Shown: positions 16,989 through 26,656, counted from the first letter of the stretch. The stretch: 39,397 nt of DNA from Caballeronia sp. dw_19 (GCF_018449515.1 NZ_JAAVUQ010000054.1:1-39397), one strand, 5' to 3'. Notes: a model not told the origin generated them from the letters alone. A program made the numbers and translations.

Positions 16989-19286
16989 TCATTGGCTGCA
17001 AACAAAAGGACCGACCGTCGGGAGCACGATGGGTGAAGCAGGTGGCAGCGCCTTTGCCGTGCATCGCCTGGCGCCCCATGTCGCGGTCACGCTGACCGGC
17101 AGCACAATATCAGGCATGAACACCTCGCCATCTCGGGCGACCCGCTCGCTTGCCTGACCATCGGCGCGAACAACTGCACCTGCAGGTAACGGTTGATTAT
17201 GTTCGTCAACCAGGATAATAGTGGCACCTGTCACTTTCTTCGCCTCAAACTTGATCAAGTAGCCGCCTTTCTGTGGCGGAGTCACTGTCCGGTCCGAAAG
17301 ATCAAGAGCCACGTCCAGCGGAATTGCAGTGTCGTCAAGGCGAATGCTGTTGTTTTCATAGGCGACCAGGTTAGGAAGCACTGCAATGCCGCCACCATCA
17401 GTGTGACCAATAACCCGGTTATTCGAATAAACGTCAACCGTCTGCTTAAGTGGGACCTCGACCATTGCAAAACTGCTATCGATCCATCGTGTCGGACGCA
17501 CGATACCCCCGAGCACCGCAATTCCGCCAGTCGCTTCAACCTGCTCATTGACCTGGGAGGCGACATGGTTAGCATCAAGCTCGATTTGCCCGACCTTGCT
17601 TAGGTAGGTCACGCCGACGTCCTGCGAATCGTCGTTGATAACAGTGGTACGCGCGCGATATCCCCAACCGCCCTCAAGGTCGGGAGTCCTGGAAACTTCA
17701 AAGTTTGCTGTCGTATCATGAGCGGCGAAATTGATCTGACTGGTCGCAACCGATTGATGTCCATATGGAATGACCCATAGAGCTCCGGCCGTCAACGTGC
17801 GTGTATTCGCTAACTCTTTGCTGATACTCAACGACAGGCTGCCGTAATGGCGCATATCAAATGTAAGGCCAGTCGCTGCGGCCTTGATGTTCGGTAAATT
17901 ACGATTTGCATCATTCAGATAACTCAGCGAAAAGGAGATACGGGAGCCAAGCGACATGCTTCCTTGCGCCAAAAATTCGTGCGAGGATGGACGATTATTG
18001 CCGTCGTAACCAAGTTGCCAGTAATTTTTAGTGGTGACGGTGTCACTGACAGAAATGCCAAATCCCTGTGACTGATGGGATAACTGTACCTGGGCAAGGC
18101 CACCCGAACCGTACTGCGACATGCTTCCGGCCACGCTGGTCGTCAGAACCATGAAATTGAATAAAGGAATGGTCGATCCAACACCCATATCCTGATCCTG
18201 GGCAGTGAATTCAGCATGGGTTTCAGCAGTCATATACTTGAACCCATAGCGATACGTGCCAGAAACAAAACCGTCCGCATAGCGGCTGTCGGCTAGACCA
18301 TAGTTTTCGCGCTGCAAGCCCGCCTCCACCGACCCTGCATGGGTTCCTTCCCGCAGCATAAGCGGGGTGCTGATAAACGGCTGGGAGATGACCTGCTGCC
18401 GCCCCAGCGCATCTTGGACGACCATCTGTACATTGCCTTGCCCAGTAAAGACTGGGACATTGCTCAGTGCGAAAGGACCGCTATTCACGCTGGTTGACGC
18501 GCGCAGCACGCTGTCAACGTAGATGTTCACGGTTGACGGAGCTTGTGCAACACCAGAAAGCGTCGGCAACGGTGTCGGAATGACATCGGGCCGAATCGAA
18601 AAATTGGTATCGTACTGTATTCCGCCGAAGTAAATCTGGTTCGACCAGTTGCTTGATACGGTAGTTGAATCACCTAATGTCAGGGTTGTAATTGAATCGG
18701 GAAAATCCCTGACGTATTTCGTATCGAGCCGGTAAAGGGAATTTATTCCGATAGTTTGCCGGTAAATCTCCCGATATTCAAATTCTCCACCGGCGATACC
18801 AAATACATTTGCATCAAGCAGTGCGCCAAAATTATAGTAACCGGCCGAATTACTATAGGTCAGATCGTAGTTCAGGTATCCACCTAGAGGTGGTGCCTGT
18901 ACATTGCGACGTTGCTGCCCGCCGATGCTGGCAGTGGTCCCATTAAACGCCGAACCACTGGCAACGATGCGAAGCGTCTGGGTCGCATCATCAAATACAA
19001 CATGCGTATCTGGCAGATTGTCGATCCGACAGTAGTCAATTCCGCCAATATGCAGGACTTCAGCGTCGGGCATGTTTAACCGCACTGCGGACAGCAATTG
19101 CCTGGCGATAAAAATCTTCCCATCGTTTGTCCTGAGCACGCTTGCAAAGTCTGCAACCTCTTCGCCGTTGACCGTCACAGCGACAACTTCGGGCGCCGTG
19201 ACTGGTTTGCTGATTTGCGCATGGAGACTGGACATCATCACCGAAAGTAGTAGGCCACATGCGAGTCCGCTATTCAGGCTCCGCAT
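16989..19286 (-). CDS. Archaic-type fimbrial outer membrane usher
   Basis: A 765-residue outer membrane usher that would form the pore for subunit secretion and pilus assembly. It has a signal peptide (MRSLNSGLACGLLLSVMM), an N-terminal periplasmic part with LLSAVRL and YLNYDLTYS, a long beta-barrel region (alternating patterns with NFGALLDANVF, IYVDSVLRAS), a plug-like part (FALSNVPVF), and C-terminal domains with IVLPTVGPFVCSQ. The size fits the CsuD-like archaic group. It overlaps the chaperone gene end. I prefer ATG 19286; a TTG at 19310 would extend the signal region by eight residues. Confidence 0.92.
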   Translation of the reverse strand: MRSLNSGLACGLLLSVMMSSLHAQISKPVTAPEVVAVTVNGEEVADFASVLRTNDGKIFIARQLLSAVRLNMPDAEVLHIGGIDYCRIDNLPDTHVVFDDATQTLRIVASGSAFNGTTASIGGQQRRNVQAPPLGGYLNYDLTYSNSAGYYNFGALLDANVFGIAGGEFEYREIYRQTIGINSLYRLDTKYVRDFPDSITTLTLGDSTTVSSNWSNQIYFGGIQYDTNFSIRPDVIPTPLPTLSGVAQAPSTVNIYVDSVLRASTSVNSGPFALSNVPVFTGQGNVQMVVQDALGRQQVISQPFISTPLMLREGTHAGSVEAGLQRENYGLADSRYADGFVSGTYRYGFKYMTAETHAEFTAQDQDMGVGSTIPLFNFMVLTTSVAGSMSQYGSGGLAQVQLSHQSQGFGISVSDTVTTKNYWQLGYDGNNRPSSHEFLAQGSMSLGSRISFSLSYLNDANRNLPNIKAAATGLTFDMRHYGSLSLSISKELANTRTLTAGALWVIPYGHQSVATSQINFAAHDTTANFEVSRTPDLEGGWGYRARTTVINDDSQDVGVTYLSKVGQIELDANHVASQVNEQVEATGGIAVLGGIVRPTRWIDSSFAMVEVPLKQTVDVYSNNRVIGHTDGGGIAVLPNLVAYENNSIRLDDTAIPLDVALDLSDRTVTPPQKGGYLIKFEAKKVTGATIILVDEHNQPLPAGAVVRADGQASERVARDGEVFMPDIVLPVSVTATWGARRCTAKALPPASPIVLPTVGPFVCSQ

Positions 19287-19995
19287 CGAGTACTTCGTCA
19301 CTTTGCCCAACTGGCGTAAGTATCTTCAGGGTAACGCGGCCAAGGCTGCCACTGGTCACGAGCGGCCACTCTTTCCGTTGTTCCGGCAGGACGTACGTTG
19401 GGTCGTTGTCAGTAACGATTGGCGTGCCCTTGTCGTCAGCGATGACAAATCCGTTTATCTTTATGTGCGTATCGCCACTGTTGTCTGCAACCAGAATATA
19501 TCGTTGACCTTTGTGGACTAAATGCCATGTCACATGCACGTTCTTTTGCACCGGATTGATGAATACCGGAATGCTGACTCGCAGCACCGTGCGCAAGCCA
19601 AGCTCTCCTCCAGCCGTTGTTCCATCCGGTATCTCATCCACAATCAAACGGTAGCTTTGCTCTTTCGCCGTTTGCGTGACTGAGCGTAAGCCGAACCGCA
19701 GGAACTGTTGTTGACCGGGCTTGATGGTAAATATCGGGGGATTGAGAATCACCTCATCCGTATTGACCTGTGTTTCGATGTGCCCATCGGTGCTCCACTT
19801 CACCGCGTGCACCTGTAAGCGAAGATCGCTGTCTCCCTTGTTGGTCAAACGCAGAATCGACATCGGTTTGCTCGAGGTTAGATCAAATGTGATCGGGCTG
19901 GCGATGAAAGAACTCGCCGACGCTTCGAGCGCTGGGTAGACGCAGGCCAGCAGAAGTGCCATGGCCTGCGCTGCCCAGCTAGTTTTACGTAGCAT
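19270..19995 (-). CDS. Periplasmic pilus chaperone (PapD-like, archaic type)
   Basis: A 241-residue secreted chaperone that would bind SCPU subunits in the periplasm by donor-strand complementation. It has a signal peptide (AQAMALLLACVYPALEASA), then two immunoglobulin-like domains. Family marks are LRLTNKGDSDLRLQV, PPIFTIKPGQQQFLRFG and the IPVFINP region, which corresponds to the conserved strand that caps subunits. The start is uncertain: ATG 19995 is chosen, and TTG 20004 is an alternative. It lies 16 bases after the pilin and overlaps the usher start. Confidence 0.9.
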   Translation of the reverse strand: MLRKTSWAAQAMALLLACVYPALEASASSFIASPITFDLTSSKPMSILRLTNKGDSDLRLQVHAVKWSTDGHIETQVNTDEVILNPPIFTIKPGQQQFLRFGLRSVTQTAKEQSYRLIVDEIPDGTTAGGELGLRTVLRVSIPVFINPVQKNVHVTWHLVHKGQRYILVADNSGDTHIKINGFVIADDKGTPIVTDNDPTYVLPEQRKEWPLVTSGSLGRVTLKILTPVGQSDEVLDAEPE

Positions 19996-20011
19996 GGGCG
20001 CCAACCTCGAG

Positions 20012-20542
20012 CTAGAAGGTAATAGTGGCTATCACCGTGTCGTTATAAGTATCAACGTGAAGAAGACTTTGACCCGCCGGAATTTCCGTATAGACGGTCT
20101 GGACGTGCTGGGTACCATCTTCGACTGCTGCAAGTTCGGCGGTTGCCGTATATCCCCAAGGGGTCGTATAAGTGGACTCCTGATACAGGTTGTAAGCCAG
20201 AAGGTCCGTGGTATGGGTCGTGCCAGCGAGATGCCGAATCGGGATCGCGGACGTGCCCGTGTCGTGGCCACCGCCGTCGAGCGCGATGAGCGCATTCGTG
20301 CCACCGTTGGTGCAAGTATAGGTAACTGACCCGCTGGTGTCCTTGACCGGGGTACCTGCGGCACCTGCATTAGCAGTGACCGGGTCATATGTGCTTGTGA
20401 AGCCCGTGGCGGTCAGCGTGCAACTCGCTGCGATGGTTGCACTATTGGTCAAGGTGGCCGTGGTACTGCCCGCCGCCATCGCGCTTGCTGAACCGACCAG
20501 AGCCAATGCAAACACGAGAGTCCTAAGTTTAAATGCGTTCAT
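20012..20542 (-). CDS. SCPU-domain major pilin subunit, first gene of pilus operon
   Basis: A 176-residue secreted pilin. It has a signal peptide (LRTLVFALALVGSASAMAA) and a single SCPU domain containing ASCTLTATGF, GSVTYTCTNG, LLAYNLYQ and the terminal strand NDTVIATITF. The two cysteines (SCTL and YTCT) fit the family disulphide. ATG 20542 has AGGA upstream. As the first gene of the operon, next to the chaperone, it is the likely main subunit (CsuA/B-like). Pilus function in attachment or biofilm is family knowledge, not visible here. Confidence 0.9.
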   Translation of the reverse strand: MNAFKLRTLVFALALVGSASAMAAGSTTATLTNSATIAASCTLTATGFTSTYDPVTANAGAAGTPVKDTSGSVTYTCTNGGTNALIALDGGGHDTGTSAIPIRHLAGTTHTTDLLAYNLYQESTYTTPWGYTATAELAAVEDGTQHVQTVYTEIPAGQSLLHVDTYNDTVIATITF

Positions 20543-21434
20543 GCTTTAATCCTGACAGGTTATAGAGAGAATATTCTGTTACCAGATCGAACACCGGAGT
20601 CACGTCATGCGCACCGGGCATTGCCGAGAAACATAGCCGCTTTGATAATTTCGACGTTATCACCGCTCACCGGGCATAACTCGCCCATAAAAAGTCAAAT
20701 CTGCTTTCAATAAATACTCATCAATTGAAGATTACCGATAGCAGATATCGTTGAATAAGGGCTCACTTTCAATCCGATTATTTTCTGCGGTAGGTACGAA
20801 AATCGATGCACAGACCTATACCCTGGGTCGCCCGTAAATCGAGCCAATAGACCAGCGGAGAATCCGATAATTATTACCGGTTATCTTTAGATTTTCCGTT
20901 ATCGGCATTCGGTTGAGTGGAGACTAGTCTTATTTGTAATAAAATGTTAGCTAATTTTTAAGCAAACGTTTACGGGAAAATAATATTTAGCATAGAAGGC
21001 TTGCTGGCATGCGTTTGCGCTCTGCCCCGAATTTACGGATATTTTCGATAGTGTTGCTATTTTGTCTGAACAAACTGCAATGATGTCGATGCAATTTACG
21101 GTAACACCTCTTAAAGTCTCACATTGATCGCATGGAGCGGTAATAAGCGACCGAAAGAGCATCCGCGACCTCCCTCCTTTCGCGGGCGATCTCTGCGTTC
21201 GGGCCCCACACCGTCTGCGTGCGGAGAACGGCGCTTATTGGGCGGATCGTCTCCTACACAAGACGGCGTTGGACGGCCCATTAGCACGGTTTCCAATCGA
21301 TTGTTTAAAGCCTGAGACTTTTGGTGAAAACGGATGAGCGTTTTTTCCAATCGTCTAGCGCAGCAGTATGGAAACTTAATACACAGCAAGCGCATAGCCG
21401 GCGAGTCAAACCATCTGCCATGCGAGCGATCACA
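20543..21434. promoter_or_regulatory. AT-rich 0.9 kb leader upstream of pilus operon
   Basis: No supported gene. Bases 20560-21110 are clearly AT-richer than the surrounding genes, with runs such as ATTTGTAATAAAATG near 20931 and several TAAT/ATAAT-like boxes. This is typical of silencer-bound (H-NS/MvaT-like) leaders of horizontally acquired pilus operons, which I infer. Bases 21120-21300 are GC-rich again, with possible hairpins but nothing identifiable. Confidence 0.55.
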
Positions 21435-22784
21435 CTAGATCTTCGCTCTTCCCGACTCCCCGACGGCTACGGCCATATTCCCACTGACATATCGCTTCGA
21501 CAACGCCTCGTAAAGCGCTGGGGCAAAGAGTTTCGATACCTGGCTGGATATCAGCGCTGTCGCCATGAGTGATATGACGAGTGCATGGCCGTTGATCATC
21601 TCGATCACGATCACGAACGCGGTGATCGGGCTTTGCGTCACTGCAGCCAGATAACCGACCATTCCGAGCGCGATCAGCATCGGCAGCTGCATCTGGCCGA
21701 ACACCAGGTGCAGCGCATTTCCAATACCGGCACCGATCGCCAACGAGGGCGCAAAGAGTCCACCAGGTGCGCCCGGCAGATACGACCCGACCATCGAGGC
21801 CATCTTGAGCACCGGGTAGGCAGCGCTTAGTTGAGCTCGTCCTTCCAGCATTGCCCGCGCTTCGGCATAGCCACTGCCGAACGTATGTCCGCCGGAGGCC
21901 ACGCCGATCACGGCGATGATCAGGCCGCACACGGCACCAAACGCCACCGGATGACGGTCGCGCCAGGTGTTGACCCGCGACGGGATCCAGCGCCCGGTAT
22001 TCAGTAGTAGCCAGCAGAATACGCCGCCCGCGGCGCCGGACACAGCACCGATCAGTACGACGGCTACTGCGAGCAGGTCTGGGAAGTGGTTCCCTATATC
22101 GATCGTTCCGAAATACGTGTAGTTGCCCTGCAATCCCAGCGAAACAATACCGGCGAAGATGATGGCGGTAATCAGCACGCCACTTGTGCGCTGCTCGAAG
22201 CTTCGGGTCAACTCCTCGATCGCAAAGACGACACCGGCGAGCGGCGCGTTAAACGCTGCCGACAGGCCCGCTGCGGCACCAGCGAGCGCCAGCCGGTGCT
22301 CAAGCGCTGTGCCCCGGAGGGCCCGGAACCGCTGAGGATAAAAGCGCCGCAGGTTGAACATGAGTGCCGCACCCACGTGGATCGTCGGACCCTCCCGGCC
22401 GATCGTAAATCCCCCCAATATCGAAAGGAACGACACCACGATCTTGCCGACCAGGATTCTTATGCTTAGAAGGCGTGGCTCAAGAGCGCCGCTGTCATGA
22501 AGCGTCGCGATGACCTGAGGGATTCCGCTGCCTTCTGATCCAGGGAAAAAGCGTCTGGTCAACCAAACGCCGAGTGCGCCGATCGCCGGGCTGACGGGAA
22601 GCGGCAACCACCAGTACCGCGTTGCATATCGCAGAAAAGTGTCGTATCCGACGTCGATCAGCTTAGCGTACAGAACGGCGACGAGCCCGGTCGCGATGGC
22701 GCCCAGCCAGAACACGCCGTAATGCAGCCACAACCGTCTGCCACGCTGCACCACACGTTTATCGATAAATCCCGGTATGCGCAT
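21435..22784 (-). CDS. ClC-family chloride channel / H+/Cl- antiporter
   Basis: A 449-residue multi-spanning membrane protein with all ClC selectivity motifs: GSEGSGIPQ, GREGPTIHVGA (gating glutamate), NAPLAGVVFAIEE and PGGLFAPSLAIGAGIG. The glutamate in FAIEE matches the intracellular proton glutamate of ClC-ec1, so proton/chloride exchange is more likely than simple channel flow. No CBS domains are attached. ATG 22784 is chosen; a GTG at 22823 is open in frame but adds a Cys-rich unlikely leader. It lies downstream of MarR on the same strand. Confidence 0.9.
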   Translation of the reverse strand: MRIPGFIDKRVVQRGRRLWLHYGVFWLGAIATGLVAVLYAKLIDVGYDTFLRYATRYWWLPLPVSPAIGALGVWLTRRFFPGSEGSGIPQVIATLHDSGALEPRLLSIRILVGKIVVSFLSILGGFTIGREGPTIHVGAALMFNLRRFYPQRFRALRGTALEHRLALAGAAAGLSAAFNAPLAGVVFAIEELTRSFEQRTSGVLITAIIFAGIVSLGLQGNYTYFGTIDIGNHFPDLLAVAVVLIGAVSGAAGGVFCWLLLNTGRWIPSRVNTWRDRHPVAFGAVCGLIIAVIGVASGGHTFGSGYAEARAMLEGRAQLSAAYPVLKMASMVGSYLPGAPGGLFAPSLAIGAGIGNALHLVFGQMQLPMLIALGMVGYLAAVTQSPITAFVIVIEMINGHALVISLMATALISSQVSKLFAPALYEALSKRYVSGNMAVAVGESGRAKI

Positions 22785-22890
22785 GACGCCGCCGCAAAGG
22801 CACGAGTATAAACGATAAGGCACACTGTGCCATATCTCGCGATAGACGGCTCAATCTTCATGGCGAAGTGTAATAAAAGCGGGAGGACCG

Positions 22891-23313
22891 TCACTTCCTG
22901 CGCGCAGGTCCAAATACCCAGCCGAAAGACTCGATCTCCGACTTGTGTAGCGCCACCAGTTTCAACAGACAGCGCTCGCCCTTCGTCGTGAGATGCACCT
23001 GAACCTGCCGGCGGTCCAGGCCGTCGGGTACGCGAACCACCAGACCTGCGGCTTCGCAACGTGAGACGAGTGCGGCTGTACCATTCGGCGCAGCCTGCAG
23101 CCGTTCCGCGAGTTCACCGACACTGGCCCATTGCCGGCCGGGAAACCCTCTGACATGCAGGAGCAACTGATATTGCAACGGAGTTACGCCCTCTGCGTGG
23201 GTAATCTCCTCCGAGAACCGCAGAAACTGTCGCAGCTGATAGCGAAACTCGGACATCGCCTCTAGATCCTGCTTGCCTGGCGCCGTGGCGGATGTGCCTT
23301 TGCGGGAGCTCAT
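22891..23313 (-). CDS. MarR family transcriptional regulator
   Basis: A 140-residue winged-helix repressor. The helix-turn-helix and wing are visible in PLQYQLLLHV, SVGELAERLQAAPNGTAALVSRCEAAGLVVR and DRRQVQVHLTTKGE. ATG 23313 follows GGAGACTGA at a good distance. It is upstream of the ClC gene with about 106 bases between, so it may control that gene, itself or both. The ligand is unknown. Confidence 0.9.
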   Translation of the reverse strand: MSSRKGTSATAPGKQDLEAMSEFRYQLRQFLRFSEEITHAEGVTPLQYQLLLHVRGFPGRQWASVGELAERLQAAPNGTAALVSRCEAAGLVVRVPDGLDRRQVQVHLTTKGERCLLKLVALHKSEIESFGWVFGPARRK

Positions 23314-23646
23314 TCAGTCTCCAGAGATTGGGGAAATGCGGATTAAAAATATGTCATCTTGTGCCTAAACTGCTCCTAAGTTGCGCGTCCGGGTTTCGGT
23401 TCGTGCGTGGAACAGGCAGCGAATTCTCCGGCCGCGTGATGTAGCCGTGTTCGCCGCCTTTGCAGAGGATTCTAAAACGTTCAACGCGGAGGAGACCAAT
23501 GTCGACGTATCGCTTTGTTTTCAGGTGCCGGTTGCCATGACGTATCCGCGTTAGGGCGAATGGCACTTACTTAAGCCAGCATGGAGGAGAAGAGGCGGGT
23601 AAGTACTTGAAGAGAAACGGAGGAGGCTGATCCAGGGATTGATAGG
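23314..23646. other. Intergenic with IS4 left flank
   Basis: No complete gene. A ribosome-site-like GGAGGAGACC precedes ATG at 23500, but that frame closes after 13 codons, possibly a gene start cut by the IS insertion. The stretch from about 23554 (GGCACTTACTTAAG) may be the IS4 left end; the terminal repeat is not confirmed because the right end is missing. Confidence 0.35.
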
Positions 23647-24783
23647 ATGGTTGTTACCAGGCAAACACCCGTCTCATTCCAAGGACCAGCCCCCATGGAT
23701 CGTAATGCACGAAGTCATCACAGGCAAACCATAGGCGGCGTTCAAAGCCGGGCGCGCAGGGCCCAGGCGGTTGACTACTTCAACATACTGACGAGCCCGG
23801 AGCTGTTGGACATAACGGAAGCGCATTTGCCAGAACATCGGGAACGGCTGTATCCGCCGACGGTGACACTGTCGATGTTCATGCGCCAGGCGCTGGAAGA
23901 GGACGCCTCCTGTCAGAAGGCGGTCAACGGGTGGGCTGCGCAGCGAGCTGCCGACGGGCTGCGACCCATGAGTGTGCGTACGGGAGGCTACTGCCGCGCT
24001 CGCCAGAGACTGCCTCTGACGATGGTGCGGGAGTTGACGCGCGAGACAGGACGTCAACTGCACGAGCAGGCCAGAGCGGCCTGGACGTGGCGCGGGCGCC
24101 CGGTCAAGCTGGTTGACGGGACAGGGATCTCGATGCCCGATACGCCGTCGAATCAGGCCCGCTTCCCGCAGTCCAGTTCTCAGGCCGAAGGAGTGGGATT
24201 TCCGTTAGCCTATCTGGTTGCGGTGATCTGTCTGGCAAGCGGCGCAGTGCTGGAGGCGAGTGTCGGAACTTACGCGGGCAAAGGCAGCGGGGAGCTGACG
24301 GCGTTTCGCATGCTCCAAGACACGTTTCGCAAAGGTGATGTGATCGTCGCCGATGCCTTGTATTGCCACTACTTTCTGATGGCCTCAATGATCGCCGCCG
24401 GAGTGGATGTCGTGATGGAACAGCATGGGGCACGCCGCACCGACTTTCGGCGAGGCAAGTCGCTGGGCATGCGCGATCACATTGTGACGTGGCCCAAACC
24501 CCGGCAACGTCCCGACTGGATGACGCGTGAGCAGTACCAGGCCTTCCCCGATGAACTGATGGTGCGCGAGTCCAGGCTGCATCACCGGGTGCTGGTCACC
24601 ACGATGCTTGATGCACGCAAGACCAGCAAACAGGAGCTCTCGCAGTTGTACGCCAGGCGTTGGAACGTGGAACTGGATCTACGTAACACCAAGACGACGA
24701 TGGGTATGGACGTACTGCATTGCCAGACTGCCCACATGAACGAGAAGGAGATCTGGGTCCATCTGCTGGCCTATAACGTGATT
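23647..24783 (+). pseudogene. IS4 family transposase, interrupted by group II intron sequence
   Basis: The first 379 codons of a DDE transposase. It carries VDGTGISMPD (first Asp), VIVADALYC (second Asp) and a perfect IS4 signature, Y-2-R-3-E-6-K, in YARRWNVELDLRNTK (third acidic residue Glu). The frame runs to LLAYNVI, then a GTGCGAC sequence starts exactly after the Ile codon at 24784. The rest of the transposase (normally R-L-L-M onwards) is not found. The frame stays open beyond, giving a false tail. Two starts are possible: 23647 or 23695. Confidence 0.85.
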
Positions 24784-24860
24784 GTGCGACACGAAGTCGC
24801 CTGTAGAAGTTGTTCCCACTTCAATGGAGGGAACCACCCGTGTCACCGGGTGCATCTAGG
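24784..24860 (+). mobile_element. Group II intron 5'-end fragment
   Basis: Begins GTGCGAC, matching the GUGYG consensus of group II introns, at a precise position inside the IS4 transposase gene. It contains two hairpins of the kind seen at intron 5' ends (GTTCCC...GGGAAC; CACCCG...CGGGTG). After about 77 bases it meets intron 3' sequence in the opposite direction. The call is pattern-based. Confidence 0.5.
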
Positions 24861-24934
24861 GGTGAGTAGCCCCGGGGAGTTTCACCCCGAGGCTCTCGCA
24901 GAACCGGACGTGAGGCTCGCACCTCATCCGGCTC
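24861..24934 (-). ncRNA. Group II intron domains V and VI (inverted 3' end)
   Basis: Read on the minus strand, 24934-24901 is a 34-base domain V hairpin beginning GAGCCGGATGAGGTGCGAGC and closing in CCGGTTC, which is the catalytic core. It is followed by a domain VI-like hairpin with GGGGTGAAACTCCCC, ending near CTACTCACC. It lies directly after the reverse transcriptase stop, as expected. Confidence 0.7.
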
Positions 24935-24937
24935 CCG

Positions 24938-25963
24938 TTACCCAACCTCGCGCCGAGCGATACGCCAGTGAACGAACAACCGCGGAGCGAGGTCCATCAT
25001 CTTGCCGAGCCATCGCACACTACGCTGCTTTCGCCGTCGTAATGTCTTGTATTTGCGTCTGGCCCACTGCGCAAGCTTCTGGTCTATATAGTGGAAGAGC
25101 TTTCGCATCTCCGACCTATAGAACGCCCCATAGTAGTTCCACCACCCTTGTATCGTCGGGTTGCATAACTGCGCGATGTCCTCAAGCGTCGCCGGCGTCC
25201 GGCGGTGAATCCGCCAGCCCCGCACTACTTGCCTCATCCGTTTGAGCGCGTCGCCACTCACCGCCGGCAGGAAGCCGGTAAATAGCCGGTTGTGTCGACT
25301 GCGCGCCCCCCTGGGCCCGAACGTGAAACCCAGAAACGTAAATTGCACGTTCGGAAAGGCACCAGTACGCTTGCTGTCCTTGCAGTACACGATTTTCGAC
25401 TTCTCCGGATGCATCGTCAGCCCACATTCCTCCAGCCGTAATGCAATAGAGCGCATCACCGCTTCTGCCTGCGCCTGGGTGCGGCAGTGAACCACCGCAT
25501 CGTCGGCGTAGCGCGCGAAGGGACATTGTGGATACGTCCGCTTCATCCAGCTATCGAACGCGTAATGCATGAACAGATTCATCAGGATCGGACTGACCAC
25601 ACCACCCTATGGAACCCCTCGCGTCCGGGACAGATTCGTCCCGTCCGCGATCTCGAACGGCGCAGTCAGCCACCGCTCGATGTACAGCAGGATCCAGTTC
25701 TCCCTGATGTGGCTTCGCACTGCCTTCATCAACAACGCATGATCGATCTGATCGAACGCCGCCTTGATGTCAAACTCAACAACCCAGTCATACTGCCAGC
25801 AACGCTTGCGCGTCACAGCAATCGCCTGTTTAGCCGACTTGCCTGGCCGGTATCCATAAGAATCTGGATGAAACACCGGGTCGAGTGTCGGCTCGATCAT
25901 GAGCTTGACAACACTTTGGGCAATTCGATCAGACACGGTGGGGACGGTCAGCGCGAACTGCAC
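24938..25963 (-). pseudogene. ltrA: Group II intron reverse transcriptase/maturase, N-terminally truncated with amber codon
   Basis: Retro-type reverse transcriptase/maturase. The order is VPTVSDRIAQ, HPDSYGYRPGKSAKQA, FDIKAAFDQIDH, RGVP then TAG then GGVVSPILMNLF, and the catalytic RYADDAVVH. It then has the maturase X domain (IQGWWNYYGAFYRSEMRK, LAQWARRKYKTLRR). The TAG (25607-25609 on the plus strand) replaces the expected CAG in RGVPQGG, a one-base change. About 100 N-terminal residues are missing, cut around 25950. It cannot make a full protein; readthrough or sequencing error is the only rescue for the amber, and the truncation remains. Confidence 0.9.
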
Positions 25964-25965
25964 AA

Positions 25966-26262
25966 GTGCTCAGCGAGCATTTGGGATGGGCTGAGATTCG
26001 TCACCCGTTCCATCCCCTCAGGGGCCAACGCTTTCCCGTTCTGAAGGAGCGCCGCGTCGCAGGCACCGAGACATTGCTTCTGCGCGATACAGAACGCGGC
26101 AGCTTTAGCATTGCGCGCGAATGGACCGACTGGGGCACACCGACTGTCCACGACGACGCCATCGCGTCCGTGTGCTGCTTCGATCTGGGCATGTTGTTGG
26201 AGCTGGTCACGTTGATCGACCAGCTTGCCCCATCCAGGAAGTCGTCGAACAAAGGAGCTTGA
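25966..26262 (+). CDS. DUF5372-like small protein of a mobile element
   Basis: A 98-residue protein containing IRHPFHPLRGQRFPVLKERRVAGTETLLLRD and FSIAREWTDW, the pattern I know from DUF5372 proteins, which accompany recombinase-bearing mobile modules. The first 8-10 residues may come from the junction with the intron remnant, so the true start may be missing. It is the first of a co-oriented set with the DUF6788-like and recombinase pieces. Function unknown. Confidence 0.55.
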   Translation: MLSEHLGWAEIRHPFHPLRGQRFPVLKERRVAGTETLLLRDTERGSFSIAREWTDWGTPTVHDDAIASVCCFDLGMLLELVTLIDQLAPSRKSSNKGA

Positions 26263-26314
26263 TCAATGCATCTCCTTGTCCTATTATCAGACCAGTTTTC
26301 AACGTGATCCGCCA

Positions 26315-26647
26315 ATGGAAGATATTCCGTCGTCCACTTTGCGCAGACGCCGCGCGCAATTGCTGAAGCAAATGCCGGCGTTAGAGACGCTCTTGCGCGG
26401 CTCTCTCATCGAGCGCTACAAGCGCTGCGGCAAACCGGGCTGCAAGTGTGCAGACGGCCCCGGCCATGGCCCCAAGTACTACCTGTCCGTGAGCTTTCCC
26501 GGCCGCCGGCCCCAAATGGACTACGTACCGCAAGCCGATTACACCGACGTTACCGAACGTCTGGCGAACTATCACCGAGTCCGCGAGATCATCGAGGAAA
26601 TCTGCGAGATCAACCGCGAACTATTGCGCCGCCGCGAGGCGCTCTGA
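26315..26647 (+). CDS. DUF6788-like protein of a mobile element
   Basis: A 110-residue protein with the features RRRRAQLLKQM, GSLIERYKRCGKPGCKC and HGPKYYLSVS, then a helical C-terminus (REIIEEICEINRELL). The CGKPGCKC cysteine cluster and the flanking pattern fit the DUF6788 family, which travels with transposases and recombinases. ATG 26315 is chosen; a longer frame upstream has no ribosome site. Confidence 0.6.
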   Translation: MEDIPSSTLRRRRAQLLKQMPALETLLRGSLIERYKRCGKPGCKCADGPGHGPKYYLSVSFPGRRPQMDYVPQADYTDVTERLANYHRVREIIEEICEINRELLRRREAL

Positions 26648-26656
26648 GGGGCGCCG

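Noticed and set aside
24784..25245. Continuation of the IS4 transposase frame to 25245
   Set aside because: After 24783 the frame runs through group II intron sequence and antisense to the maturase; the added residues do not look like transposase.
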